From assembly GCF_000247695.1 (NCBI RefSeq), contig NW_004624854.1:5843234-5907233 (forward strand): 64,000 bases of DNA, in the 5' to 3' direction. Every line of letters starts with the position of its first letter. The first letter of the stretch is position 1. The notes below the pieces were generated by a model that saw only the letters and a program-made list of their open reading frames with translations, was not told where the DNA came from and did no database searches. Both the position numbers and the translations under genes were made by a program. Below, in pieces: positions 48,010-64,000 of the stretch. Source of the DNA: Heterocephalus glaber (taxonomy: Eukaryota; Chordata; Mammalia; Rodentia; Bathyergidae).

Positions 48010-48160
48010 TTACCAGAGGACAGTTGCTATATTTAGTATATTACAAAGAAAAATTAAGTACTGTCACTCATTACCACAGAGTTAGAAGTGGTAAGTTTAG
48101 ACTTGAACTCAGATCTCTGACTCCAGAGCTATGCTCTCAACTATTATTCAATTCTAAGCG
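48010..48160 (-). mobile_element. MIR relic, antisense
   Basis: 'agacttgaactcagatc', 'tctgactccagagctatgc' and 'tctcaactattattc' are the antisense of the MIR head. The left part is degraded. Confidence 0.6.
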
Positions 48161-49620
48161 TGTAAAAAAAAAACAAACAAAAACATCAAACTTGACTTAC
48201 TAAGAAATGTACAAAAGAACATTACAATGATTACAGCATTACAAAGACTTTCTTATTGAAAAACAAATTTTTCAAACAAATAAAACTTTATAAGCCTAAT
48301 CTAATATTGTCCCACAAAAAAAAAGAGGATCTGAAATCCTCAGGGTATCTGGTTTGTGTCTGGTTTTCCTTAATCTTTAATGATGGGCAAATCCAATGCA
48401 TTATGTAAGGCCATCTTTTTCTTAAGAGATATAGATGTCTCTTAAGAATTTGATGAAAATGCATTAACCTTTCAGGCTATTGAGTTGTATTTTAGTGCAC
48501 TGAGGCAGTAAATTGGTGTACAGGGTGTAAAAATGGTAGTGACCTAAAAAATAAATATTTGATATGAGCTACTGCATTTTCTTGAGAAAAAAAGTAATGG
48601 ATTAAATCTCTTAGGAGTCCTTAGCTTCCCAAAAATGAGTAGAAAGAAGAAATCTCCTGTGGCCTGGAAATATCTTCTGTTCTTACTGGCTGTGTTTTTT
48701 AGCTCTTTAATAGTTCGACTGATTTGATCCTGTGGCTCCCAAAGTAAAGGGTGAGAGTTTGATCCCTATGGAGGCCACTTAAATTTAGAAAACAAAAACC
48801 TCTATTCTCTGCTCCCAGAACTTACCCTTGTCCCTGCCAGGTGTCTGCCCTCTGGGCAAAATGAGAAACTGGCAAAGGGGTGCAAACCTATCCTGGCATT
48901 GGGAAACAAGTAAAGGGCATCCCTGTATTATGGCGCTTTCTCTTTTATGTGCTCATAATATTTTCATAAATTTATAGAAAATAGATTTTACACTTTTACT
49001 TTTTATACTGGAAGTATAAGCCCAACTGTAATAAATAAAAATCCATTATTTTTTCCAATTCTAAATTCAAAGATTTTTTCCAGTGGCTGACATTATTTTC
49101 TTGGCAACAAACAATGAAAAATCCCATCTGAATGATGTTAATCTGCATCTTTAGAATATGAAAAACATAATACTATTCTGTCAAAACTGAGCATAATTTT
49201 CATATTAATAAAAGACATTAAGCTATTTAAAATTAATTTCATGCACAATATAACATTATAGTAATGATTTTCAATATGTACTAAGAATTTAATGAGGAAA
49301 CCAAGTTTCTCAAATTATAGATGAAAATTTTTCACTAGTTCCACAATCTTAACTTTTCTTTTATTTCAGGCCTTCCCAATTTTTATTTTTTAATTACAAA
49401 GAACTAAAAATAATTTAATAAAACATATAAAAATATTTTACTTCAAATACATGTTTAAACATTATAAAATTCTAATTTCTGAGGAAGTAACATTTCATAT
49501 TTTAATTATGAAGTGTAAATTAAAATTTAAATCATAAATTTATAAGATTAATAAGATTTAAATATAGTTTATATCATTAACATAGGCTTTAACTTTTCAG
49601 AAGTCACATATATCTTTCAT
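48161..49620. promoter_or_regulatory. MSTN distal upstream region, AT-rich; MEF2-type site
   Basis: No gene or clear repeat occurs in the 1.6 kb directly upstream of the promoter, unlike most of the window. The bases 49404-49413 (ctaaaaataa) match the MEF2 consensus exactly, which suits a muscle gene, but AT-rich DNA yields such matches by chance. Regulatory function is inferred only from position. Confidence 0.35.
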
Positions 49621-54756
<5,136 letters not shown>

Positions 54757-54817
54757 GATTTATATTAGATTCATAACTTCCTAAAACATGGAAGGTCTTC
54801 CCCTCAACAATTCTGAA

Positions 54818-54825
54818 ACTGTGAA
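54818..54825 (+). promoter_or_regulatory. MSTN: miR-27 8-mer seed match in MSTN 3' UTR
   Basis: The bases actgtgaa, 62 bp past the stop codon, pair with positions 2-8 of miR-27 and have an A opposite position 1, a full 8-mer site. Regulation of myostatin by miR-27 is reported in other mammals. Function here is inferred. Confidence 0.6.
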
Positions 54826-56050
54826 ATTTATGTATCATGGACTATAGGCCCACAGTATGCCATAGTCACTTAAGCACGGCTACAGTATATGAACCAAAAG
54901 AGAGAATATATGCAATGTTTGGCATTTAACTATCAAAATAAATCATATAACAGGAAATTTTATAATTTCCAGAGTTGTTGAACTAGAAGGAGATCAAATT
55001 ACATTTATGTTCATACAGTTAGAGCATAGGCAAGGAAATGAAAGCTGTTCTCCTTGTGTTCTGGAGAATAAAAGGAGTATGTTTTGAAGTCTATTTCTTT
55101 ACAGTTCCACTTATACTTACAGAAAAATCTACCATATATATAGTATTGATAAAATATAGGATTGTTATATACCATCATTTGAAACATCCTTATACACTTG
55201 AATTTATATTATATGACAGCATGGTTGGTAAGGCAAAATACCACAAAAATAGTGATGGTATACCATGTGCAAGTTTCCATTCCTATTATGATTGGACAGT
55301 ATATTAATCCATGCCAGTGGTGCTAATACAATAGACTGAGTGGCTGATGTTGTCGGGTTTATCAAATTCAAAGTATTGAGTAAAATAGTAATGTTCTCCT
55401 TTCTTCAGGTGCATTTTCATACACCTCCAAATGGGGAAAAGATTTTCTTTAATGAAAGAAGAATCACTTTTCTAGGGGTCAGAATCTGATTCTACAGCAT
55501 ACTTGGAGAAGCTGTGTATTCTTAAAAGGCAGCCAAGTAGTATATATCTGTATCAAAATTTCAAAATTATACCCTGCCTTTGCAAAATTGCAGTTTTATG
55601 GTAAAATAACAGAAATGACTGATTCTATCAATATTGTATAAAAGACTTTGAAACAATTGCATTTATATAATATGTATACAATATTGTTTTGTAAATAAGT
55701 GTCTCCTTTTTTATTTACTTTGGTATATTTTACATTAAGACTATTTCAAATTAAGTATTAAGGCACAAAAATATGCCATGTATCACAGAAAAGCAATTGC
55801 TTACATTTCAGAGCAAATGAGCAGGTTACATAGTGGTCTTAAAACTCCTTATGTTAATGGTTAGATGGTTATATTACAATCATTTTATATTTTTTTACAT
55901 TATTAGCATTCACTGATGAATTCATGATGGTTGTATAATGTGAATGTAAAATTTCAGTGGTTTACTGTCATTGCATTCAAATCTCAACGTTCCATTATTT
56001 TAATACTTGTTACTATGCATATCAAAATGATAACACCATTATCTAAAATG

Positions 56051-56056
56051 AATAAA
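56051..56056 (+). terminator. MSTN: Candidate MSTN polyadenylation signal AATAAA
   Basis: Canonical hexamer about 1.3 kb past the stop. A second signal, attaaa, stands at 56227-56232. The latter would give a transcript closer in length to human MSTN. Earlier AATAAA at 54937-54942 would give a much shorter UTR. Confidence 0.5.
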
Positions 56057-56226
56057 CATGGTATCTCAATGAGAACTGTTAACTTTATTTTATAATTTGA
56101 TAATAATATATTTCTGCATTAATTTACTTCTATTTTGTAAATTGAGATTTTGTTAATCAATTCATTGTACTGATAATTAAGTAAAATAATTTCTTACATC
56201 TAATGTGTAGAAATAATGTAAATTAT

Positions 56227-56232
56227 ATTAAA
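56227..56232 (+). terminator. MSTN: Candidate distal MSTN polyadenylation signal ATTAAA
   Basis: Common variant hexamer followed within 30 bp by a T-rich segment ('acttttcacatttttgag'). Its position agrees best with the remembered human 3' UTR length. Confidence 0.5.
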
Positions 56233-56292
56233 CTTTTCACATTTTTGAGAGACATAATAGTTTTATGTTATAATCATTGATTGTGGATTTCT

Positions 56293-56467
56293 TTTTTTGT
56301 TTGCTTGGGTTTTTTTGGTTTTTTGAGACAGGGTCTCCCTATGTAGTTCAGGATGGCCTCAAACTCACTATGTAGCCCCGGCTGGTCTCAAACTCACAAC
56401 AATTCTCCTGCCTCAATCTCCTGAGTGCTGGGATTACAGGTGTGTGCCACCACGCCTGGCTTGAGTA
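56293..56467 (-). mobile_element. B1 SINE, antisense, just past the MSTN 3' end
   Basis: T-rich tail, 'gagacagggtctccctatg', an internally repeated segment ('cctcaaactcactatgtagc' then 'ggtctcaaactcacaac'), 'gtgctgggattacaggtg', 'caccacgcctggct'. The short duplication 'tggatttct' flanks it (56284-56292 and 56468-56476). Confidence 0.95.
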
Positions 56468-56476
56468 TGGATTTCT

Positions 56477-58977
56477 GATTCTCACTTTAATACAAAGCTC
56501 TAGTGTCTTAGCACAAAAGCTGGTTTAGGAACTTCGGGTCTGTTACCTTAGTTTTCATGAGTACAACTCCTGTTAAATCGGTCCTGGTCAGGTTCCTCAG
56601 CACATACGAAAGCAAGAACTAGTTATGTCTATTTCATTTCTTTTTATCTCGACCTGAAAACTATTTATATTTTTTCATAGATTCAATTTCCAAATGCATT
56701 GCCTTTGGCAAGGGTATATGGTCCTAGAGTTACAAGCCCCATTGAAGCCATAGGAACACAGGGAAGCTGCGTCCTTTTCTCAGCACCGAATGATACTGGC
56801 ACATTTATCTGAGCATGCGATGCACGCGACCAATTTTCAAAATGAACAGCAAAATACTACGAAGTACCTGGAAATCCTAAGTGTAACACCATATAGAAGT
56901 ATTTCTGGTGTGAACCCTTCTCTCTGCCTCCATCAGTTTAGGAGTTTACATAAAGCAGTGATTAAGTTTAAAGAAGGAGATGGTTAAAATTTTCTTATGA
57001 TATAATTTCTAAGTACATAATTAGTAATTAATATAAATGTAATTTTAACCATTTGTATTTTATATAGTAATATAAATCTAAATTCAAATACACTTGTTTT
57101 GTTATTCATTCTAATCGTATCTGTTCAAGCTGTGACGTGATAAAAATCCATTTAGAATAGCAAATAATCACGTTTTAAAATAAACACATGAATACTACTA
57201 ATACTATAAGAAATTAAACCATAGGTAATGAATGATATGTAAGTTACAATTTGCCCAGCATGTGACATTTAGTGTTGAAATTTCATTTGTGTAGTCAATT
57301 CAGTTCCAGTTTACACACTGGAAAACATCAAAATAAACTCTACTCAATTTGGTCATCTCTGAATAAAATGTCAAGCAATACAAAATGGCACTAAATTTAG
57401 TTCATTCATGTCGAGATGGCATCTTGCAGAGGAAGTGTTTGGAAATTGAATACAATTCCATAAAATAGCATGCAGGATCTTTGGCAAAATTATCTTTGTT
57501 GTCATTTAAAACACTAGCTAGAGGGGCTATTTAAATAATTCTACTAGGTTGCTTATCAAAATATCTCAATGAGTATCATACCCTAGCAAGAATACAAGAT
57601 GTAACTGAATGTAAGATTTTATACATGAGGCTGTCCAATTTGTCTGTAGGTATAAATTGTGTGTATAACAATGACAGGCAACGTCCTCACAGTATAGCTT
57701 ATAAAGGTTTAATAGTTCACAACAGGTTTAACATTATACTAACTATTCCTGGTACAGAAATGTATACCTTGGCAATGAACCAGACACACATGTGTAGCTT
57801 TCAATGATTCCAGTTGGATTACTGTAAGGAAGAAAAATTTTTAGCAATATAAAGTTATTTCTGCTTCATAACAAAGACTGTGTTTTTATGAAACACAAAT
57901 GCATATACTTACTTTCTTTAAAAACTGAGCTTAAATTTTTCTAGGTTTAGCTCTATATATGAAGTATAGGCAAAATACTAGTCATAGAATTAATTTACAG
58001 AAATCTGAGACATATTCCCACATTCTGATCCTATGGAGATCTGTGAACATTCTGAGAAAGGCCAACTCTTAATTGACTGAATTAATCTTAAAGATAAGTT
58101 TAAGCCAAAAATGTAAAAATTAGCCTACTAATTCACCTCTTTAATTTGTTTTCTTAACCATTCAAGTTTATTCTGTTACAACTTTTCCTACAAGTGTTAG
58201 GTTTTGTTTTTCCTACTGTCTTATGAAGGATCCTATTCAGAACAAAATTTGATTACGCGGTTTTGTCCATAGATCTTCCACAAGAGTTTCCCATATCCGC
58301 TCCCACGGGCACTAATTCTGACTAAGAAGCTAAACATCTCTTGGCTCTGTTCCTAGGAACACAGAATTTTGGCATTACCTTCAAGAAGCAAAAAAACAAA
58401 ACAAAACAAAAAAACCCCAAAAACCTATCAACACAAGAAAGTTGCCTTCATGACACCATCAGAAGCCAATAATGTTAAGATAGAATGCTGAAAGTGGAAA
58501 TCAAGCATAAACCACCACTTTATTAAGCACAATGAAGTGACTGTGGGAGAAAGTCCAAATTGTTAATTGGAAATAATCGGGAGGTCACTGAGGCAACTAC
58601 TTGGTTTCAAGTTCCAAGAATATCTTCCTGAAAGGCTGCATACTTCTCAGGCAATCCAAGTAATGGAGTGAATGATGTGTCTGCCTATCCTAGGTGAAAG
58701 ATTCTACTGAGGAATCCCAGGTCCTCTGAGGCTCTGAACAGGGCAGGTGCCATAGGATATAAATGATAACAAAGAAGAGCAGATGAGAGTAGTCCTCGCT
58801 ACTTGTAGATATGTCTTCAAAGTTTGTAAAATTGTCCTGAATTCTAAATGTGTGTCTTACAGTAAACAAGTTCCTTACAGCCCAAGAGTCAGACAGAATC
58901 TAAAGCAGCTGCATAGGGCTGATGGAAATTAGCCATATTTCTTTGTGCTCATAGGCTAAAGTGCATTCCTATGATTT
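56477..58977. other. Intergenic DNA downstream of MSTN
   Basis: AT-rich, no gene and no nameable repeat. Short frames at 56790-56987 and 57625-57807 have no support. Confidence 0.4.
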
Positions 58978-59945
58978 TAAAAAAATTTATTAGTATATGT
59001 TTGTGATACATAACAAATTGGTACATATACATATAGCATCTTGGTCTTTTTTACTTCTTCCCCTCCTCTCCCAACCATCTCCCCCATCCCTAGATTCCTT
59101 TTCCATCTCCACAAAATCTATCTCCCTGTTTCCTATCATCTTTCTTTCATTTTACTCTTTGAATTGTTTATAGTTTGGGTTTCTTATATAGGAGAAACCA
59201 TGAGATACTTAATTTTCTGTGTCTGATTTATTTTACTTAGCATTATGGACCCATTTTGCTAGAAATGACTCAAATCTATCCTTGTTGGCTGAGTAGTACT
59301 CTGTTGTCTATAAACAACACATTTTCTTTATCCGTTCATCTGTTAATGGGCATATAGGCCACTTCCAAGATTTAGCTATTCTGAGTTATGTTGCTAGTAT
59401 AAACATTGGTGTGCATGTACCACTGTAATATGATGGCTTCTACTGTATTAGGAAGATATCCAGAACAATAACAGCTGGATCAAATGAAATTTCTGTTTTT
59501 AGTTTTTTGAGGAATCTCCATATTGATTTCTCCACAGTGACTGCACTAGTTTACATCCCCACTGCCAATGCACAAGGGTTCTTTTTTACCCACAACAGTG
59601 TTGTCAACATTTGTTGTTTTTTGAGTTCTTGGTAGACTAAGATGGAATCTCATTGTTGTTTAGATTTGCGTTTCTCTAATAGCCAAAGATGTACAGTATC
59701 TATTGGCCATTTGTATTCCTTCATCTAAGATATGTCTATTCATTTTAAGTGCCCATTTTTAAAATTAGGTTTTTGAAATTTGAAGATCTAACTTTTTGAG
59801 TTCTTTATATATTCTAGGTATCAGTCCTTTATCTGAAGAGTAATTGACAATTTTATTTCCCCATTCTGTAGATTGTCTTTTCACTCTACTGGTTGTTTCC
59901 TTTGTTGTGCAGGTTATTAATTTAATACACCAAGTAGACCTCTCA
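58978..59945 (-). mobile_element. 5'-truncated LINE-1, antisense
   Basis: Reversed 3' end 'aaaaatttattagtatatg', 3' UTR, then the antisense of the ORF2 C-terminus ('gctgagtagtactctgttg', 'tttatccgttcatctgtta', 'ctccacagtgactgcactag'). The - strand frame 59765-59965 encodes a piece of ORF2p. Many stops; inactive. It resembles the copy at 12225-13012. Confidence 0.88.
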
Positions 59946-60984
59946 CAGAAGAAATAGCTCTGCAACTGAAGGCCAGCAGAGCTCCTTCCTTTGTTGGTAG
60001 AGATGTGTAGTCTATGAAAAATGAGCTGAAAAGAAAGTGGTATTTCAATGCCAGAATTTGTGACAGGGGCTGGAATTTGACAACAGTCTTAATTGGTATA
60101 TTACCTGGTTAGTGTGTTCATAAATCTTGTTCAACTTGGCAAAGAATAAATAACTCATAGGATCTTGAATAAAACACATGAGTATGTAAAAGAAAAGCAC
60201 ATTTGTATAAATATTCATTATCTCCAGTTTTAAAACAAGAAATGTGATGCTCAGAAAGACTTATGACTAAAAAAGTGATTATGACAGTTGCATACGTGAT
60301 ATATACAAATATAGTGGTATAATTTTCATAACTCACAACTCAGAGGTGAAAAAATGTAATCTTTTAATTGTTGCAAAACTGACCTCAGCTTTTACCTCAA
60401 GCCTTCTCATGCTGTATCGCTATTTATGCTTTGTAAATACAACAGTATTGAGAACTACTCTGTTAATATTTGTCTTCCTCATGGACCTCATTCAGAAAAT
60501 GATGCCCAATACTTCCTCTTCCCGTCCTCAAATATATGAATTTAAATGAGGGGGTCTAATGTATCTCTACTTTTTTACACCCAATTCAACCCATGACATA
60601 GAGCATCAAAAAGACCAATGTCTAAAGCCTCTCTCCTCATAATTTCTCTCCTCTTAACTAATTCTTATTGTCAGCTCATACAATCTTTATGTGAAGATAT
60701 AGGAATGGGTTCTGGTCAACCGAATCACCTTATTCAGTAACTGAACTTTTTATATTTGATACTTGAGCTTAGACTTTTGAACTTAAAAGCTAAATACTTT
60801 GTTACTTCTTTTTATACTTATATGACAAGCACTCCCTAGCAAAATATAGCCTTTTAATCCACATTATTAATTCCCACTAATAATAAAAATAAATCTTAAA
60901 ATTATGTTTCACCTACAAATTCACTACATTTTTCTGTTATTATTTAATATTAGTAAGGGTGGTCAGAAATGGACACTATCCATT
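59946..60984. other. Intergenic DNA, nothing recognised
   Basis: No gene seen. Short frames at 60118-60336 and 60346-60549 lack domains. Confidence 0.4.
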
Positions 60985-61420
60985 GCCTGTAGAGATGCCC
61001 TGACCAGTCTCTCCCAGTTTGGAATGTTAAATGAAGTGTAGCTGAGGCTGACTCTAAGCTCTGGTCGCTATGTAATGAACCGCAACTTAACTTAGAAAGT
61101 AAAACTAAAAGACTATTTGGGGAGTATATTTTATAACAAATAGCTGGGCATCAATCACAGCAGCTGAGCTTCAGCCAATCACATGCTGCCAAATGATCAG
61201 ACTATGTCCAAACAATGCAAAGGTGGAGCTATGACCAATCAAGCTGTTTCTGTACCTCACTTCCACTTTCTGTTTCTAAATGCTGCCTGTCCACCTGTAG
61301 AGCTCTCTGAACCTCTTGCCAGTTCTGAGGGCTGCCAAATTGGCAAATTTTTCTTTGCTCAAATAGATTTTGTTTAATTTATTGAAAGCTTTTCTCTTTC
61401 ACTAACAAGATTGAGGTTCT
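60985..61420 (+). mobile_element. Probable solo LTR
   Basis: LTR-like architecture on the + strand: two CCAAT boxes within 65 bp ('agccaatcacatgc' near 61175, 'gaccaatcaagc' near 61233), a GC-richer core, then 'ctttgctcaaatagatttt' and a T-rich end. It suits a U3-R-U5 layout, but the family is unknown to me and the exact ends are not defined. Confidence 0.45.
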
Positions 61421-61639
61421 ATATGGTGATTTTACTTCGAAAATTTTATCTGAAGAAAATATAGGTCCAAACATTTAGATCTATATAAAACCACAGTGAT
61501 TTGCTGTTTTTAACACTGGAAATAACATTTCATCTATAGGGAAATATTTATAGTGGATTTAGTAATTTTACATGCAAATTTAAATATATATTCTATGTGT
61601 GGTGTGGATAGACATATACATATGTAGATACATGCCATA

Positions 61640-61920
61640 TATGTATTTATTTATTTAGGGTATTTTCATCTGTAAACAACAGAAATCCCAATTTCTATTA
61701 GCTTAAACAATAGAGAAATATATTATTTCATATAAGTCCAGATACAAGACAGCTCTAGGCACAGTATGATCAGAAGCTCAATATTTACATGAAGACCTAG
61801 ATTCCATCCACCTCTTCTTTCTGCCATACTCATTGTGTTTACTTGGTTCTTGAGTTGTCTCTTTGGTTACAAGAAGGCTGCTTTAGTTTACCTGACAATG
61901 CCCCTGTGTACTGAAAGAAG
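61640..61920. repeat. Ancient interspersed repeat, unclassified
   Basis: 'ttagcttaaacaatagag', 'ataagtccagatacaagac' and 'aagaaggctgctttag' have the look of an old mammalian repeat, but I cannot name it. Confidence 0.3.
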
Positions 61921-62014
61921 TCAGCCACACTGTATGTGTTGCCTGTGAAAAAGTTCCTTTGCGAAGTCAATTGATATGCTTATCTTTAATTTTAATAGAT
62001 AATAAAAATTTTTA

Positions 62015-62300
62015 CTTTTAGAGGTTGTGCCAATTTGCGTTTCCATTAACAATATATGAGATTACTTATTTCTCATAATTCTCTGACACATATTGCTTGT
62101 CTGAGAGGTGAAAAATGGTATCTGACCAAGATTTTAACTACATTTTTCTATATTGAATGGAGTTATTAATTTTTTCATTTAATGGTCATTGGTATTTCCT
62201 TTTCTATTAACTGTTTGGTTTTATCCTTGGTTCAGTTTTTCTATTGGTTGTTGATATGTTTTTAAAAAATTTTGCAGGTTTAAGAATTTAGTCCTTTATG
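62015..62300 (-). mobile_element. Old L1/HAL1-type LINE scrap, antisense
   Basis: 'gtgccaatttgcgtttccat', 'acaatatatgagattac', 'gtgaaaaatggtatctgac', 'ggtcattggtatttcc' and 'ggttgttgatatgttttt' keep the antisense order of the ORF2 C-terminal region of old L1-type elements. Confidence 0.6.
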
Positions 62301-62999
62301 ATGAAAGCTGGAGTTATTTATTCTAAAATGCATCTTACATTTTTAATACTTTTATTATTTGATATTTACTTAAAAAATCTTTAATTAAATATTTTGTCTT
62401 AACTATATTTTGTCATAAATGTGGCTTCAGATGACCCTTCATACTTCTCATCATTTATAATACCCAATGGAGACTTATTCTAACACTCACATGTATTCAT
62501 GCATTCAAAAGTCACTTTCCTATCATTTAGTATAGTACAGGAAGCCTGGGGTGAAATCAGGAATCCCTTTGAAATCTAACAATGGTCAGTGCAAATGAAT
62601 GTGAAAACAATAGGATATTTGATAATCATAGGGCTTCTGGCCAGTTGGGAATGACCTATTGAACTCCACATATATTCATTCATTTATTCCATCCAAATTT
62701 TTAATCCCTGCTTCTCTGTAGGCACGGGTCACAATAACAAAGTCCTTTTAGTAGAGCACCCCTCACCTCTATTGAAGCCTTTATCACATGACTCCAGAGG
62801 GGAAAATGTATACGTCCCTTCTTCCTCAAAACAACAGAGCCTCTCCCCAGTCACTCCATTAGTAGATTTACCTACCCAATCTGACTAAGCCTCACAGAGG
62901 AGTAATGCTTTCTTCCACTGTTACCAGAAGAAATGGGACCAAAAATAATTCTGAATGTCTCTGGTACTTTCACTCCGAAATAAGACATTAATTCTGTTC
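62301..62999. other. Intergenic DNA, nothing recognised
   Basis: No gene seen. Confidence 0.4.
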
Positions 63000-63130
63000 A
63001 TATTTGTGTGCTATTACATTTTACCTTTTGCAGAGCTTTAGACACTACTGTGAGAACTATGCAGAAAAGACAGGAGAGGAATAAATCATAGTCTTTCCTC
63101 AAAGAACTCACAGTCTAGTGAGATCAAAAA
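63000..63130 (-). mobile_element. L2 3'-end relic, antisense
   Basis: 'cagagctttagacactac' and 'tttcctcaaagaactcacag' with 'tctagtgagatc' fit the antisense L2 3' end. Degraded. Confidence 0.45.
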
Positions 63131-63744
63131 AACAAAAAGTAAAAGAAGCACTTTAATAACATGGGACAAATGGTGCCTAGTTGATAGTCCACAACCACAA
63201 GGACCCTTACACAGAGTGCTGTGGAAGAAGGGAGGAAGGGCCCTTTAGTCCATCTAGAAGTCCATGGACACTTAAAGAAGGAGGTGATGTTAAAAGTTTT
63301 TAATAATGAATAAAAGTTTGATGAGTGAGTGAGGAGAAAGAATAAATGGGGAAGGAAGAAGAGCATTCCAAAACAAACACACAGTCTACAAATACAGCAA
63401 TTTGAGAGCAGAATGGCTTCCCGGTCCTTCACATAGTTCTGAAAGGCTCGAGGAATAGGCCCTGGGTGTGAATAACCAACAGCGGGGCTATAGGGATAGC
63501 TGACACCCAGGGCAAGTTTTTTATGTTTCCCTAAGTACTTTATACTTGATTCTGTCAATGACGGCAGCCAGTGCAACATTTTAAGGAGGGAGTGATATGG
63601 TTAGATATCATTTTTTAAAAACTCACTTTAAATAAGGTGTTTTAACCTTTTTTGTATCAAGATATCTTTTGAAATTCAGAAACCCTATAAGTTACTTCTC
63701 AAAATAATGGTTTAAATGCATCTATTTACATAAGAAATTAATAA
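63131..63744. other. Intergenic DNA, nothing recognised
   Basis: A 151-codon frame on the - strand (63124-63579) starts inside the L2 relic and has no domain that I recognise, so I do not call a gene. Confidence 0.35.
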
Positions 63745-64000
63745 AGTTGACTTATCAAATTGTCATTATTTGCAGATGACATGATACTCTATATCAAAGA
63801 CCCCAAGAACTCCACCAAAAGTCTTCTATACTTAATAACCAAATTCAGTAGAGTAGCTGGACACAAGGTCAACACACAAACATCAATAGCTTTCCTCTAC
63901 ACGAACAACAGACTCACTGAGAGAGAAATAGGGCAAACAATTCCTTTCACAATAACATCCAAAAAACTGAAATACCTAGGAATCAACCTAACAAAAGAAA
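63745..64000 (+). mobile_element. LINE-1 ORF2 reverse-transcriptase segment, cut by window edge
   Basis: From 63763 to the last base one frame stays open (79 codons) and encodes L1 ORF2p reverse transcriptase. The catalytic F-A-D-D motif is at 63769-63780. The RT thumb region follows, up to the conserved 'KYLGI' motif near 63970. The element starts abruptly in the RT domain, so it is 5'-truncated. Because the visible frame is unbroken it looks younger than the other L1 copies here. Confidence 0.88.

Larger units (their letters stand above)
54757..56250 (+). other. MSTN: MSTN 3' UTR
   Basis: About 1.5 kb of AT-rich sequence after the stop, without repeats, up to the last polyadenylation-type hexamers. 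Length agrees with the roughly 1.5 kb 3' UTR of the human mRNA as I recall it. The 89-codon frame at 55038-55307 lies inside this UTR and is not a gene. Confidence 0.75.

Noticed and set aside
63124..63579. 151-codon open frame (-)
   Set aside because: Starts in an L2 relic, with no recognisable domain and no promoter or polyadenylation context that I can support.

Overview
This is a gene-poor, AT-rich stretch of mammalian nuclear DNA with one recognisable protein-coding gene: myostatin (MSTN, GDF8), a muscle growth inhibitor of the TGF-beta family. It lies on the + strand in three exons (49961-50333, 52105-52478, 54376-54756). All splice sites are canonical and the joined reading frame is intact at 375 codons plus stop. 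The host looks like a rodent outside the mouse/rat group. The myostatin precursor shares several residues with mouse that human lacks, as I recall both sequences. B1 (7SL-derived) SINEs are present, and so are B1-ID composites and an ID-like tRNA-derived SINE whose body differs from the mouse/rat ID consensus. I lean toward a non-muroid lineage such as a castorimorph or sciuromorph but cannot fix the species without a database.

Layout: 1-49600 is intergenic and made of interspersed repeats in unique AT-rich DNA. It holds ERVL-MaLR-type solo LTRs on both strands (1-115, 1525-2015, 3640-4055, 10087-10543, 19035-19384, 21878-22258, 23325-23700), nine ID-like SINEs, B1 and B1-ID composites, old MIR, L2 and MER5 relics, several LINE-1 pieces, a decayed ERVL pol segment (28780-30085), a complex inverted LINE-1 cluster (36885-40260) and a head-to-head mariner relic (46830-47330). 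49600-49960 is the MSTN proximal promoter and 5' UTR, with a CCAAT box, an E-box and two TATA boxes. 49961-56300 is MSTN with its two introns and a 3' UTR of about 1.5 kb, which contains an 8-mer miR-27 seed match. A B1 element sits just past the likely polyadenylation site. 56468-64000 is intergenic again, with an antisense LINE-1 3' end (58978-59945), a probable solo LTR (60985-61420), an old antisense L1/HAL1-type piece and the start of a LINE-1 reverse-transcriptase segment that runs off the right edge.

No CRISPR array, operon, rRNA or functional tRNA gene is expected or seen. The tRNA-like matches are SINE heads. I found no convincing new multi-gene system. The most interesting non-genic signals are the two ID-like SINE subfamilies with precise target-site duplications, the inverted LINE-1 cluster, the head-to-head mariner fragment and the ERVL pol remnant that still shows a dUTPase-like tail.
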